Origin: Mycobacterium cookii
GTDB taxonomy: Bacteria > Actinomycetota > Actinomycetes > Mycobacteriales > Mycobacteriaceae
Length of the DNA stretch: 64,000 nt
Reading direction: 5' to 3'
Assembly (NCBI RefSeq): GCF_010727945.1
Contig: NZ_AP022569.1
Span: 558,001 to 622,000 of the forward strand
The position numbers and the translations under genes were made by a program. The notes beneath the pieces were generated by a model that saw only the letters and a program-made list of their open reading frames with translations, was not told the DNA's origin and ran no database searches. Below are positions 38,127 to 47,621 of the stretch, one piece after another (positions within the stretch are counted from its first letter, which is position 1; every line of letters begins with the position of its first letter).

Positions 38127-38564
38127 ATGCCACTCGAAGGTGAATACGCTCCCAGCCCGTGGGACTGGTCCCGCGAACAAGCAGATAAGTACGCCGAATC
38201 CGGCGGCACCGACGCCGCGGACATGAAGGGCAAGCCGATCATTCTGCTGACCACGGTCGGCGCCAAAACCGGGAAACTCCGCAAGACGCCACTGATGCGT
38301 GTCGAGCACGACGGTGAATACGCCGTCGTCGCATCGCTGGGCGGAGCGCCGAAGAACCCGGTCTGGTACTACAACATCGCCAAGAATCCTCGCGTCGAGC
38401 TGCAGGACGGCAGCGTCACCCAGGACTACGACGCCCGCGAGGTCTTCGGCGACGAAAAGGCGGTTTGGTGGGAGCGCGCCGTCGAGGCTTGGCCGGACTA
38501 TGCGGACTATCAGCAGAAGACCGACCGCCAGATTCCGGTGTTCGTGTTGACCCCTGTGCAGTGA
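38127..38564 (+). CDS. Deazaflavin(F420)-dependent nitroreductase-family protein, Rv1558-like
   Basis: The 145-residue protein belongs to the Ddn/DUF385 split-barrel family: [53 protein letters not shown] and a C-terminal VFVLTPVQ. Family members bind F420H2 and reduce quinones or nitro compounds. It is close to M. tuberculosis Rv1558 (148 residues) and likewise sits just before ilvA. The ilvA GTG start lies 28 bases downstream. Confidence 0.9.
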   Translation: MPLEGEYAPSPWDWSREQADKYAESGGTDAADMKGKPIILLTTVGAKTGKLRKTPLMRVEHDGEYAVVASLGGAPKNPVWYYNIAKNPRVELQDGSVTQDYDAREVFGDEKAVWWERAVEAWPDYADYQQKTDRQIPVFVLTPVQ

Positions 38565-38592
38565 ATCCGCAGTTTGGTGGCACCATTGACCG

Positions 38593-39882
38593 GTGTCCGC
38601 CGAACTGAGTCAAAGCCCGAGCACCCGGGGCAGTGGGCCGCTGTGCGCGGCCGACATCGACGCGGCGGCGCAGCGAATCGCCGGGGTGGTCACCCCGACC
38701 CCGCTGGAGCTCTCCGACCGGTTGTCGGCGATCACCGGCGCCAATGTCTACCTCAAACGCGAAGACCTGCAGACCGTGCGCTCCTACAAGCTGCGCGGGG
38801 CCTACAACCTGCTCGTGCAACTGTCCGGCGACGAGATCGCCGCGGGCGTGGTGTGCTCGTCGGCCGGCAATCATGCGCAGGGCTTCGCCTACGCATGCCG
38901 CACGCTGGGCATTCGCGGCCGCGTCTACGTGCCCGCCAAGACGCCGAAGCAAAAGCGTGACCGCATCCGCTACCACGGTGGCGACTACATCGACTTGATC
39001 GTGGGCGGATCGACCTACGATCTGGCCGCCGAGGCCGCGCTCGCCGACGTCGCCCGCACCGGCGCCACCCTGGTCCCGCCGTTCGACGACCCGCGCACCA
39101 TGGCCGGCCAGGGCACCATCGCCGTCGAATTTCTCGCCCAACTCGACGTCGAGCCCGATCTGGTGGTGGTTCCCGTCGGCGGCGGCGGATGCATCGCCGG
39201 CATCACCACGTATCTGGCCGAGCGGACCACCAACACGGCCGTCCTCGGCGTGGAACCGGCGGGTGCGGCGGCGATGATGGCGGCGCTGGCAAACGGTGGA
39301 CCGGTCACGCTGGATGCCGTCGACCAATTCGTCGACGGCGCCGCGGTCAGCCGGGCCGGGCGGCTGACGTACGCCGCGCTGGCCGCCGCGGGCGACATGG
39401 TGTCGATCACCACCGTCGACGAGGGCGCGGTGTGCACCGCGATGCTCGACATGTACCAAAACGAGGGAATCATCGCCGAGCCCGCGGGAGCACTGTCCGT
39501 CACCGGCCTCCTGGAAGCCGACGTCGAGCCCGATTCGACGGTGGTGTGTCTGATCTCGGGCGGTAACAACGACGTGTCCCGGTACGGCGAGATTCTGGAG
39601 CGCTCGCTGGTCCATCTGGGGCTCAAACACTATTTCCTGGTCGACTTCCCGCAGGAGCCGGGCGCGCTGCGCCGTTTCCTCGACGATGTACTTGGGCCCA
39701 ACGACGACGTCACACTGTTCGAATACGTCAAGCGCAACAACCGGGAGACCGGTGAGGCGCTGGTCGGTATCGAGTTGGGTTCGGCCGCCGACCTGGACGG
39801 GCTGCTGGAGCGGGTGCGCGCCACCGAGATGCAGATCGAGAAGCTCGACCCGGATTCGCCGGCGTATCGCTACCTGCTCTAG
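38593..39882 (+). CDS. ilvA: Threonine dehydratase, biosynthetic
   Basis: Converts threonine to 2-oxobutyrate, the first step of isoleucine synthesis. The PLP lysine is in VRSYKLRGAYN, the phosphate-binding loop is GGGGCIAGI, and CSSAGNHAQGFA and EPAGALS complete the fold-type II pattern. The C-terminal segment (about residues 330-429, starting HYFLVDFPQEPGALRRF) is a single ACT-like regulatory domain, as in the short 429-residue actinobacterial form. It starts at GTG 38593. A strong hairpin follows the gene at 39889. Confidence 0.94.
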   Translation: MSAELSQSPSTRGSGPLCAADIDAAAQRIAGVVTPTPLELSDRLSAITGANVYLKREDLQTVRSYKLRGAYNLLVQLSGDEIAAGVVCSSAGNHAQGFAYACRTLGIRGRVYVPAKTPKQKRDRIRYHGGDYIDLIVGGSTYDLAAEAALADVARTGATLVPPFDDPRTMAGQGTIAVEFLAQLDVEPDLVVVPVGGGGCIAGITTYLAERTTNTAVLGVEPAGAAAMMAALANGGPVTLDAVDQFVDGAAVSRAGRLTYAALAAAGDMVSITTVDEGAVCTAMLDMYQNEGIIAEPAGALSVTGLLEADVEPDSTVVCLISGGNNDVSRYGEILERSLVHLGLKHYFLVDFPQEPGALRRFLDDVLGPNDDVTLFEYVKRNNRETGEALVGIELGSAADLDGLLERVRATEMQIEKLDPDSPAYRYLL

Positions 39883-39888
39883 CCGGAT

Positions 39889-39918
39889 GGCCGGCCACGG
39901 CATGCTGCCGGGCCGGCC
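39889..39918. terminator. Strong hairpin between convergent ilvA and papain-like gene
   Basis: GGCCGGCC (39889-39896) and GGCCGGCC (39911-39918) pair, with an inner GGC/GCC (39899-39901/39907-39909) and loop ATGCT. It lies between two convergent stop codons and probably serves both directions. Confidence 0.55.
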
Positions 39919-39934
39919 TTCGGCGATCCGATGA

Positions 39935-40672
39935 TCAGACTTGGCCTTTACCGTGCAGCACCGTCACGTCGCCCTGCTCGGCGAGCAGCCGCTGATAGTC
40001 GGCGAAGCCGACGGCGAAATAGCCGCCGGGCTTGCAGCCGTGCCACGCGTCCTGGTCGCCCCAGCTGTTGCGGAACAGAAGCACTTCTTCGGTGTAATCG
40101 ATACCGCAGCAAAGGTATTCGTGGCCACCGGCGATGTTGCTCTGCACCAGCTTGCCGACCTTGACCAAACCGTTGTTCGGCGTGAACATGTTCTTCGTCC
40201 ACAGCGTGCCGTTGATCGTCGGTGTCGTCTCGACCGCAGCCTGCAACGCGGTGAAGCTGAACGTGTGCTCGTAGCTGTCGAGGTAGCCGAGCTTGACGCC
40301 GGCCTTCGCCACGGCGAGCCCCGTCGAACCCGTGTCGTCGGGTGGGTAGCTGCCCGGGTTGCTGTCGAGGTGCGTGCCGAGTGAATAGATGGTCAGCGCG
40401 TCAGCTTCGGTCATGAACTGATTGTCGTGGGTCAGCTTCCGGGTGGCTGCGGCGAAATCGGTGTTGAGCCACTGCGATTCGGCGTTTCCGGTGCACGAGC
40501 CGACTTGGCCCTGGTTCAGGGGCCCGGTCGATGAGGCCCAGAAGGTGTTTTGCCCCTTCGGCTTGGCGTCCCGCGGGAGGTATTCGAATCGCAGCGATCG
40601 CTCGTCATGCTCGACATGACGACCGAGGCGCGGGTCCGAGGGTTCGTAGCGTCCGACCTGAATTGAGTACAT
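39935..40672 (-). CDS. Papain-like (C1 family) cysteine peptidase without signal peptide
   Basis: The 245-residue protein has the papain catalytic set in order: Gln54 of the oxyanion hole and Cys60 in NQGQVGSCTGN (spacing of six as in papain), His184 in AGGHEYLCCGID, and Asn202 in FRNSWGDQ. The usual Trp after the catalytic Cys is replaced (SCTGN). There is no signal peptide and no inhibitory propeptide, so it should be made active in the cytosol or exported by another route. It has no counterpart at this position in M. tuberculosis, where vapBC11 sits. The substrate is unknown. Some annotations of this kind of gene come from phages, but no phage genes are near. Confidence 0.85.
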   Translation of the reverse strand: MYSIQVGRYEPSDPRLGRHVEHDERSLRFEYLPRDAKPKGQNTFWASSTGPLNQGQVGSCTGNAESQWLNTDFAAATRKLTHDNQFMTEADALTIYSLGTHLDSNPGSYPPDDTGSTGLAVAKAGVKLGYLDSYEHTFSFTALQAAVETTPTINGTLWTKNMFTPNNGLVKVGKLVQSNIAGGHEYLCCGIDYTEEVLLFRNSWGDQDAWHGCKPGGYFAVGFADYQRLLAEQGDVTVLHGKGQV

Positions 40673-40761
40673 TTGTCCGGCCTTTCAGTAGGCTCCGTCG
40701 ATTCATTGAATTGGCGCGGGCGGCCGGAGCAGGTCCGGCACCGTGATTCAATTTGGCCCTA

Positions 40762-40780
40762 CAGTGCTGTGCTGTAGAAG
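40762..40780. repeat. Small inverted repeat upstream of the papain-like gene
   Basis: CTACAG and CTGTAG flank a 7-base TGCTGTG spacer, about 90 bases upstream of the papain-like gene start on the minus strand. The surrounding 228-base gap (40673-40900) has no clear gene. It could be an operator or a short terminator for the trehalose operon. Confidence 0.3.
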
Positions 40781-40900
40781 TCTTCCGCGCTGTCGATCTT
40801 CTGGCCGTGCCGTATCGCGCGGATAGAGTAGTGGGCTACTCGACTTTGGCAGACGGACGATCGACGCAGTCCCCGCCGATGCCGGTGTACGCGACCGCGG

Positions 40901-41326
40901 CTAGCTCAACGGCACGACCGATTCGTCGTTGGCGCGAAAGATCGGCTCCAGCGGGACGGCGAGCCGTTCGGCCATCTCGGTCAACGCCTTCGACCAGACC
41001 AGATCCACCGACGAGACCGGCCCGCGCCCGGGTCCCGACAGTAGCAACGCCACGGTGGTTCCCGGCTCTCGATCATCGAGCAGCGTGCGCAGCGCCGACA
41101 TGAGGTTCCACACCACCCGGCCGCGCGGCCGGGCACGGATCGTCAGCTGGCTGAGCTGCTTGGCGAAGCACCGATCCGGCCCGATCAGCCCGAACCACAG
41201 CAGCCGCTCCTCGAAACCCAGCGGCCCCAACAACGCACGCCAGCGCTGACGCAGGTCCTCAGCGGAATACGCGGGATCGGCGGCGGTGTGAATGGGCGGG
41301 ATCGGCAGCACATCGGGATGGCTCAT
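40901..41326 (-). CDS. Conserved hypothetical protein downstream of treZ
   Basis: The 141-residue protein starts at ATG 41326, 36 bases after the treZ stop, and is on the same strand as treX-treY-treZ. It has no signal or membrane segment. The middle reads LWFGLIGPDRCFAKQLSQLTI and VVWNLMSALRTLL; the C-terminal third reads VALLLSGPGRGPVSSVDLVW. I recognise no family. Its arrangement suggests co-expression with the trehalose genes, but a functional tie is unproven. Confidence 0.65.
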   Translation of the reverse strand: MSHPDVLPIPPIHTAADPAYSAEDLRQRWRALLGPLGFEERLLWFGLIGPDRCFAKQLSQLTIRARPRGRVVWNLMSALRTLLDDREPGTTVALLLSGPGRGPVSSVDLVWSKALTEMAERLAVPLEPIFRANDESVVPLS

Positions 41327-41362
41327 CCGCGCATCATCAGCGGTCGCGGGCCCTGTCGGTAG

Positions 41363-43093
41363 TCAGTTATCCACAGCGCGCAGAATCGCAAACGAATACG
41401 GTGACAGCTCAGAGCTTTCCGCGCCGATTGTGGGCTGGCCCCAGGACAGCATCAGCTCGCCGCTGCACGGCACGTCCACCGGCTCGGCGCCCAGATTGCA
41501 GGCCACCGCCAATCGACCGCGACGCATAATGATCCAGCGGGCTTCTTCGTCGTAGTCCACCACCAGATGGTCGAGCCACGGATCGGCCAGATCGGTGTCG
41601 TTGCGGCGCAGTGTGATCAGATCGCGGTAGACCTGTAGCAGCCGCGCGTGCTCGTCGGCGTCGAGTTCGGCCCAATCGAGTTTCGAGCGCTGGAATGTCT
41701 GGGGATCCTGCGGGTCGGGAATGTCGTCGGCGTTCCAACCGTGGTCGGCGAACTCCTTCTTGCGGCCCTCGGCTGTGGCGCGTGCCAGCTCGGGTTCTGG
41801 GTGGGAGCTGAAGAACTGAAACGGTGTCGACGCCCCCCACTCTTCGCCCATGAAAAGCATTGCGGTGTAGGGCGACGTGAGGACCAGCGCCGCCTTGACG
41901 GCGAGCTGGCCGGCGGTGAGGTTCTGCGACGGTCGGTCACCCAGAGCGCGGTTGCCGACCTGGTCGTGGGTGCAGGTGTAGGCCAGCAGCCGGGTTGCCG
42001 GAATCGTCGACGTGTCCAGTGGCCGGCCGTGCCGGCGTTGCCGGAACGACGAGTAGGTGGCTGCGTGGAAGAAGGCGTGGCGCAACGTCTTTGCCAGCGT
42101 CGCCAGCGACCCGAAGTCGGCGTAGTAGCCCTGGCGTTCGCCGGACACCGCGGTGTGGATGGCGTGGTGGATGTCGTCATCCCACTGCGCGGTCATCCCG
42201 TAGCCTCGCTCGGAGCGGTGGGTGATCATCCGCGGGTCGTTGAGGTCGCTCTCGGCGACCAGCGACAGCGGCCGACCGAGTTGCTCGGCGAGCGCGTCGG
42301 TTTCGCACGCCAGCTCCTCGAGCAGGTGGATCGCGGTGGTGTCGAACAGCGCGTGTACGGCGTCCAGGCGCAGCCCGTCGGCGTGGAAGTCACGCATCCA
42401 GCGCAGCGCGCACTCGATGATGTAGCGGCGTACCTCGTCGGACCCGGCGTCGGCGATGTTGATGCCTTCGCCCCACGGGTTGCTGGCCGATGACAGGTAG
42501 GGCCCGAACTTCGGCAGGTAGTTGCCGGATGGGCCGAGGTGGTTGAACACCGCGTCGATCAGCACGCCGAGACCGCGGCGGTGGCACGCGTCGACGAACC
42601 GGACCAGGCCGTCGGGTCCGCCGTAGGGCTCGTGGACGGCGTACCACAATACGCCGTCATAACCCCAGCCGTGAGTTCCGGAGAACGCGTTGACCGGCAT
42701 CACCTCGACGAAGTCGACGCCGAGACCGACCAGGTAGTCCAGCTTCTCGATCGCCGCGTCGAAGGTGCCGGCCGGCGTGAACGTGCCGATGTGCAGCTCG
42801 TAGATCACCGCGCCCTGCACCGAGCGGCCGGCCCAGTCGCCGTCCGTCCACGCATCCGGCGCGGGCTGCCACAGCTGCGAACGGTCGTGCACCCCATCGG
42901 GTTGGCGCGGCGATCGCGGGTCGGGCAACAGCGTCGCGTCGTCGTCGAGCAGATATCCGTAACGCGCATCCGGGGCGGCGTCGACGGTGGCTCGCCACCA
43001 GCCGTCGGGACCCCGCGTCATCGGCGACACCGCGCCGTCGACGTCGAGGCGGACTGTGTCCGGTTTCGGTGCCCACACCGCGAATTCAGGCAT
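41363..43093 (-). CDS. treZ: Maltooligosyltrehalose trehalohydrolase
   Basis: TreZ (GH13) releases trehalose from maltooligosyltrehalose. The 576-residue protein has an N-terminal carbohydrate-binding beta domain (FAVWAPKPDTVRLDV), then the barrel with VIYELHIGTFTPAG, the nucleophile Asp in DGLRLDAVHALFD, the acid/base Glu in LVAESDLND and the third acidic residue in YTCTHDQVGNRALG. Start ATG 43093 lies 8 bases inside the end of treY, so the two are coupled. Size matches the M. tuberculosis enzyme (580). Confidence 0.96.
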   Translation of the reverse strand: MPEFAVWAPKPDTVRLDVDGAVSPMTRGPDGWWRATVDAAPDARYGYLLDDDATLLPDPRSPRQPDGVHDRSQLWQPAPDAWTDGDWAGRSVQGAVIYELHIGTFTPAGTFDAAIEKLDYLVGLGVDFVEVMPVNAFSGTHGWGYDGVLWYAVHEPYGGPDGLVRFVDACHRRGLGVLIDAVFNHLGPSGNYLPKFGPYLSSASNPWGEGINIADAGSDEVRRYIIECALRWMRDFHADGLRLDAVHALFDTTAIHLLEELACETDALAEQLGRPLSLVAESDLNDPRMITHRSERGYGMTAQWDDDIHHAIHTAVSGERQGYYADFGSLATLAKTLRHAFFHAATYSSFRQRRHGRPLDTSTIPATRLLAYTCTHDQVGNRALGDRPSQNLTAGQLAVKAALVLTSPYTAMLFMGEEWGASTPFQFFSSHPEPELARATAEGRKKEFADHGWNADDIPDPQDPQTFQRSKLDWAELDADEHARLLQVYRDLITLRRNDTDLADPWLDHLVVDYDEEARWIIMRRGRLAVACNLGAEPVDVPCSGELMLSWGQPTIGAESSELSPYSFAILRAVDN

Positions 43094-45383
43094 CGGTGCG
43101 CTCCAGCAACGCCACCGGCAGATCGGCGAACAACCTCGAGGCAGGCGTGGCGCCGCTGACCGTGGCGCCGGTCAGCACGTCGGTCCATGAGCCGTCCGGA
43201 AGCGTGAGACTTGTCTCACCCCAGCCATTTTGCTCGAGATGCACCGTCCAGCGGGTGACCGCGACCAGCACATCGTCGGCACGCCGGAACGCCACCACAT
43301 GGTTCGCCGAAGCGCCGTCGGCAAGCACCGGACGGTAGGAGCCGCCCACGAAGCTGTCCGGGCGAGCACGCCGCAGCTGCAGAGCGGCTTGGACGACTCG
43401 AAGCTTCTTGTGCTGCAGCGACTTCAGCGCCTCACGCCGGGCGGTGTAATCCACCTGCCGCCGGTTGTCCGGATCGACCAGGCTGTCGTCCCACAACTCG
43501 GTGCCCTGATAGATGTCCGGGATTCCGGGCACGGTGAGCGACAGCAGCTTCTGGCCCAGCGCGTCGTTCTCGGCATGCGATTCGAGCCGGGCCAGCAGGT
43601 TGGTCAGCTCACGCGCCACCGGGCCGTCGAGCACGGCGTCGAGCCAGCTGTGCACAGCATCCTCGAATTCGGCGTCGGGGTCGTTCCACGTCGTGTGCCA
43701 TGCAGCTTCGCGGATCGCTTTCTCGGCGTACGCGTGTAGCCGGTCGCGCAGCTCCGCGGTCACCTTTCCGCCGGCCGGCCACACACCGAAGATGTTCTGC
43801 CACAGGAATAGTCCTGTGGCGGGGTCGGGGGAGAGGACAATCTTCTCCCAGCGGCTGACAAACTCCGTCCACAATGACGGCACCTGCGACAACACGCCGA
43901 TGCGGGCCCGGACGTCCTCGCCGCGTTTGGTGTCGTGGGTGGTCAGCGTCGTCATGGTGTGCGGCCACAGTTGGGCTCTGGTCGCGGCGCGGTGATGGAA
44001 TTCGGCTAGCCCGACGCCGAAGTCCTGCGGTTCGCCACCGACTTCGTTCAGTGACACCAGCCGCGCGTCGCGGTAGAACAGGCAGTCCTCGACGGCTTTG
44101 GCGGTGACGGCGCCGCACAACTGCTGCAGTCGCACCGCCGGCTCGCCACCGCCGGCCAGCGCGGCGGCGACCAGTTGCAGCGGAACGTCGAATTGCGGTG
44201 TCGCAGCGCGGGTTGCCGCCAGCGCCGTGGGCAGGATCGCGGCCAGGCTGAGGTAGTCGCTGCGATAGACGTCGATGTGCGTCAGCAGCGCCGCCACCGC
44301 GGCGGGCAGTTGCGGGTGGTCGGCGCCGGCCGCTGCGACGATGCAGCGACGCAGCCGGCTCAGCTCACTGCCCAGCGTCTCGGTCGCCGCCGTCACCTTG
44401 AGGTCGGCCAGCATCGGTGCGATCTGCCCGTAGTCGAACCCGGCGGATGCCATCAACTCGGTCAGCGCCTGCTGCCCGGTCGGGTCGACGAACACCCCGC
44501 CGACTTCCCGCAGCGCGTCGTAGCCCGTCGTGCCGGCGATCGGCAGCGTCGGCTCCAGCGCCTCGTCGACGGCGAGGATCTTCTCGATCACGATCCAGGC
44601 GTCGGGCCCGCACAGTTCACGCAGCCTGAGCAGATACCCCGACGGGTCCGCCAGACCGTCGGGGTGGTCGATGCGCACTCCGTCGACGAGTCCCTCGGCG
44701 AACCAGCGGCCCACCTCGGCGTGGCTGGTGTCGAACACCGCCGGATCCTCCTGCCGCAGGCCGGCCAGCGAGGTGATCGAAAAGAAGCGGCGATAACCGG
44801 TCACCCCGTTGCGCCAGCCGATCAGACGGTAGTGCTGCCGGTCGTGCACCTGCTGGCCGCTGCCTTCGCCGGTGCCCGGCGCGATCGGCAACGCCAAATC
44901 GCCGAGCCGCAGCAGATCTCCGTCCACCGTGAGATCGGCGGCGTCGTCGTCGGAACCGAGCAGCGGCAACACGATCCGGCCATTGTTGAGGTCCCAGTCG
45001 ATGTCGAAGAACGACGCGTACGCCGAGGATCGGCCGTGCCGCAGCACATCCCACCACCACGGGTTCTGTTCCGGCTTGTCCACGCCGACGTGATTGGGTA
45101 CGACGTCGACGATCAGGCCGATACCGCGGGCGCGCGCCGCGCCCGACAGCCGCGCCAATCCCTCCGGCCCGCCGAGTTCGGCTGACACCGTGGTCGGGTC
45201 GGTCACGTCGTAGCCGTGCGGCGAGCCTTCGACCGGAGTCAGGATCGGCGACAGGTACAGATGTGACACCCCGAGGTCGTCGAGGTAGTCCAGCAGTTGC
45301 TCGGCGTCGGCGAAGGTGAACCCGAACCCGCTCGACGGACCCCTCAGCTGCAACCGATAGGTCGCCAGCACCGGAAAAGGCAT
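43086..45383 (-). CDS. treY: Maltooligosyl trehalose synthase
   Basis: TreY rearranges the reducing-end alpha-1,4 bond of maltodextrins to alpha,alpha-1,1. At 765 residues it has the expected length. GH13 motifs include GIGLIVDVVPNHVGVDKPEQ, the nucleophile Asp in DGVRIDHPDGLADP and the acid/base Glu in WIVIEKILAVDE; TLTTHDTKRGEDVRAR is the third conserved box. It lies 3 bases after treX and overlaps treZ, forming the tre operon that converts glycogen-derived maltodextrins to trehalose. Confidence 0.97.
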   Translation of the reverse strand: MPFPVLATYRLQLRGPSSGFGFTFADAEQLLDYLDDLGVSHLYLSPILTPVEGSPHGYDVTDPTTVSAELGGPEGLARLSGAARARGIGLIVDVVPNHVGVDKPEQNPWWWDVLRHGRSSAYASFFDIDWDLNNGRIVLPLLGSDDDAADLTVDGDLLRLGDLALPIAPGTGEGSGQQVHDRQHYRLIGWRNGVTGYRRFFSITSLAGLRQEDPAVFDTSHAEVGRWFAEGLVDGVRIDHPDGLADPSGYLLRLRELCGPDAWIVIEKILAVDEALEPTLPIAGTTGYDALREVGGVFVDPTGQQALTELMASAGFDYGQIAPMLADLKVTAATETLGSELSRLRRCIVAAAGADHPQLPAAVAALLTHIDVYRSDYLSLAAILPTALAATRAATPQFDVPLQLVAAALAGGGEPAVRLQQLCGAVTAKAVEDCLFYRDARLVSLNEVGGEPQDFGVGLAEFHHRAATRAQLWPHTMTTLTTHDTKRGEDVRARIGVLSQVPSLWTEFVSRWEKIVLSPDPATGLFLWQNIFGVWPAGGKVTAELRDRLHAYAEKAIREAAWHTTWNDPDAEFEDAVHSWLDAVLDGPVARELTNLLARLESHAENDALGQKLLSLTVPGIPDIYQGTELWDDSLVDPDNRRQVDYTARREALKSLQHKKLRVVQAALQLRRARPDSFVGGSYRPVLADGASANHVVAFRRADDVLVAVTRWTVHLEQNGWGETSLTLPDGSWTDVLTGATVSGATPASRLFADLPVALLERTDA

Positions 45384-45386
45384 GCG

Positions 45387-47567
45387 CTACTGCGTCTTAC
45401 GAAAGACGAGCAACGTACGTGCGGGCAGCGAGACCGCATCACCGTCGTTCACGACCAGCTTCACCTCGCCGGTGGGATCGGTGGTGTCGAGCTCCGCCGT
45501 CCACTCCTTGGCGTAGTCGTCATGAGGTATCACGAAGTCCACCTCGTGGTCATGGGCGTTGAAGCACAACAGAAATGAGTCGTCGACGACTCGCTCGCCG
45601 CGCAAGTTGGGTTCGGGCAGTGCCTCGCCGTTGAGGAACACCGCGATGCTCCGACCGAACTGGCTGTCCCAGTCCTCGGCGGTCATCTCCTCGCCCGCCG
45701 ATGTCAGCCATGCGATGTCGCGGACCTGGTCGGCGCTGCGGATCGGGCGGCCCTCGAAAAACCGGCGGCGGCGGAACACCGGGTGCTTCTTGCGCAGCAA
45801 GGTCGCTTTGCGGGTGAAGGCCAGCAGGTCGCTGTTCTTGTCCACCAAAGACCAATCCATCCACGACAATTCGGAATCCTGGCAGTACACGTTGTTGTTG
45901 CCGTGCTGGGTACGGCCGATCTCGTCGCCGTGGGTGACCATCGGAGTGCCCTGGCTCAACATCAGCGTCGCCATGATGTTGCGCATCTGCCGGCGGCGCA
46001 GGTCGAGGATCTCCGGGTCGTCGGTCGGCCCTTCCACACCGCAGTTCCAGGAGCGGTTGTGGCTCTCGCCGTCGCGGTTGTCCTCGCCGTTGGCTTCGTT
46101 GTGCTTCTCGTTGTAGGACACCAGATCGTTGAGGGTGAACCCGTCGTGGGCGGTGACGAAGTTGATGCTGGCGCCCGGACGCCGTCCGGTCGCCTCGTAG
46201 AGGTCCGACGACCCGGTCAGCCGGGACGCGAATTCGCCAAGTGTCGCGGGCTCGCCCCGCCAGTAGTCACGCACAGTATCGCGATACTTCCCGTTCCACT
46301 CGGTCCACAAACCCGGGAAGTTGCCGACCTGGTAGCCGCCCTCGCCGACGTCCCACGGCTCGGCGATCAGCTTGACCTGGCTGACGATCGGATCTTGTTG
46401 CACCAGATCGAAAAACGCGCTCAGCCGGTCGACGTCGTAGAACTCGCGGGCCAGTGTGGAGGCCAGGTCGAAGCGGAAGCCGTCGACGTGCATCTCGGTG
46501 ACCCAGTACCGCAGCGAGTCCATGATCAGCTGCAGTGTGTGCGGGTGGCGGGCGTTGAGGCTGTTGCCGGTACCGGTGAAATCCTTGTAGAGCCGCAGAT
46601 CTTCGTCGACGAGCCGGTAGTAGGCGGCGTTGTCGATGCCGCGGAAGTTGATCGTGGGCCCGAGCTGGTTGCCTTCCGCGGTGTGGTTGTAGACGACGTC
46701 GAGGATGACCTCGATGCCCTGCTCGTGGAACGCCCGGACCATGGACTTGAATTCCGGCACCGCGCCGCCGGCCTGGGGATTGGCGGCGTATTGGCTGTGC
46801 GGGGCGAAGAATCCGAAGGTGTTGTAGCCCCAGTAGTTTCGCAGGCCCAGATCCAGCAACCTGCTGTCGTGCATGAATTGATGCACCGGCATGAGTTCGA
46901 TCGCGGTGACGTTCAGCGACTTGAGGTGTTCGATGATCGCGGGGTGAGCCAACCCGGCGTAGGTGCCGCGCAGGGCCTCGGGGATCGCGGGATGGGTTTG
47001 CGTCATGCCCTTGACGTGAGCCTCGTAGATCACCGTCTCGTGATACGGCGTGCGTGGCGCGCGATCGGTCGCCCAGTCGAAGAACGGATTGATCACCACG
47101 CTGGTCATGGTGTGGCCGCGGGAGTCGACCTGCGGCGGAGTGCCGGTCTCGGCGGGGTCCTCGGCCACCGCGGCCAGGTCGTAGGAGAACAACGCCTGAC
47201 CGAAGGTGAACTCGCCGTCGAAGGACTTGCCGTACGGGTCGAGCAGCAGCTTGCTGGGATCGCACCGGTGGCCCGCCGCCGGGTCGAACGGTCCGTGCAC
47301 CCGGAAGCCGTAGCGCTGCCCCGGGCTGACGTTCGGCAGATACGCGTGCCAGACGTAGCCGTCGACCTCGTCGAGGCAGATACGAGATTCCTCGCCCTTG
47401 TCGTCGATCAGGCATAGCTCGACCTTGTCGGCGATCTCGGAGAACACGGCGAAATTCGTGCCACCGCCGTCGAAATTGGCGCCCAGTGGATAGCTGCTGC
47501 CGGGCCATACGGTGATCAGCGCGGGTGGCGTTCCTGCAGCGCCACTATTCGGGTGTGACGGGGCCAT
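45387..47567 (-). CDS. treX: Glycogen debranching enzyme TreX/GlgX
   Basis: TreX hydrolyses alpha-1,6 branch points to supply linear maltodextrins for TreY. The 726-residue protein has an N-terminal CBM48-like domain (YPLGANFDGGGTNFAVFSE), the GH13 barrel motifs EVILDVVYNHTAEGN, GFRFDLASTLAR (nucleophile Asp), KLIAEPWDVGEGGY (acid/base Glu) and INFVTAHDGFTLNDLVSYN. ATG 47567 is chosen: a TAAGGT hexamer (47574-47579, minus strand) ends 6 bases upstream, whereas GTG 47570 would be only 3 bases away. This also indicates treX has its own promoter separate from the acyltransferase. Confidence 0.97.
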   Translation of the reverse strand: MAPSHPNSGAAGTPPALITVWPGSSYPLGANFDGGGTNFAVFSEIADKVELCLIDDKGEESRICLDEVDGYVWHAYLPNVSPGQRYGFRVHGPFDPAAGHRCDPSKLLLDPYGKSFDGEFTFGQALFSYDLAAVAEDPAETGTPPQVDSRGHTMTSVVINPFFDWATDRAPRTPYHETVIYEAHVKGMTQTHPAIPEALRGTYAGLAHPAIIEHLKSLNVTAIELMPVHQFMHDSRLLDLGLRNYWGYNTFGFFAPHSQYAANPQAGGAVPEFKSMVRAFHEQGIEVILDVVYNHTAEGNQLGPTINFRGIDNAAYYRLVDEDLRLYKDFTGTGNSLNARHPHTLQLIMDSLRYWVTEMHVDGFRFDLASTLAREFYDVDRLSAFFDLVQQDPIVSQVKLIAEPWDVGEGGYQVGNFPGLWTEWNGKYRDTVRDYWRGEPATLGEFASRLTGSSDLYEATGRRPGASINFVTAHDGFTLNDLVSYNEKHNEANGEDNRDGESHNRSWNCGVEGPTDDPEILDLRRRQMRNIMATLMLSQGTPMVTHGDEIGRTQHGNNNVYCQDSELSWMDWSLVDKNSDLLAFTRKATLLRKKHPVFRRRRFFEGRPIRSADQVRDIAWLTSAGEEMTAEDWDSQFGRSIAVFLNGEALPEPNLRGERVVDDSFLLCFNAHDHEVDFVIPHDDYAKEWTAELDTTDPTGEVKLVVNDGDAVSLPARTLLVFRKTQ

Positions 47568-47573
47568 CACTCG

Positions 47574-47579
47574 ACCTTA
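47574..47579 (-). promoter_or_regulatory. -10 element for leaderless treX
   Basis: On the minus strand TAAGGT is followed by 6 bases and then ATG 47567. The fit supports a separate start of the tre operon transcript. Confidence 0.45.
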
Positions 47580-47621
47580 GTGGCGACGCACCGGATCTTG
47601 CCGTGCGGGCGCGAGTGGTGG

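Noticed and set aside
45783..47417. 544-codon plus-strand frame antisense to treX
   Set aside because: No domain or initiation signal; TreX motifs are intact on the other strand.
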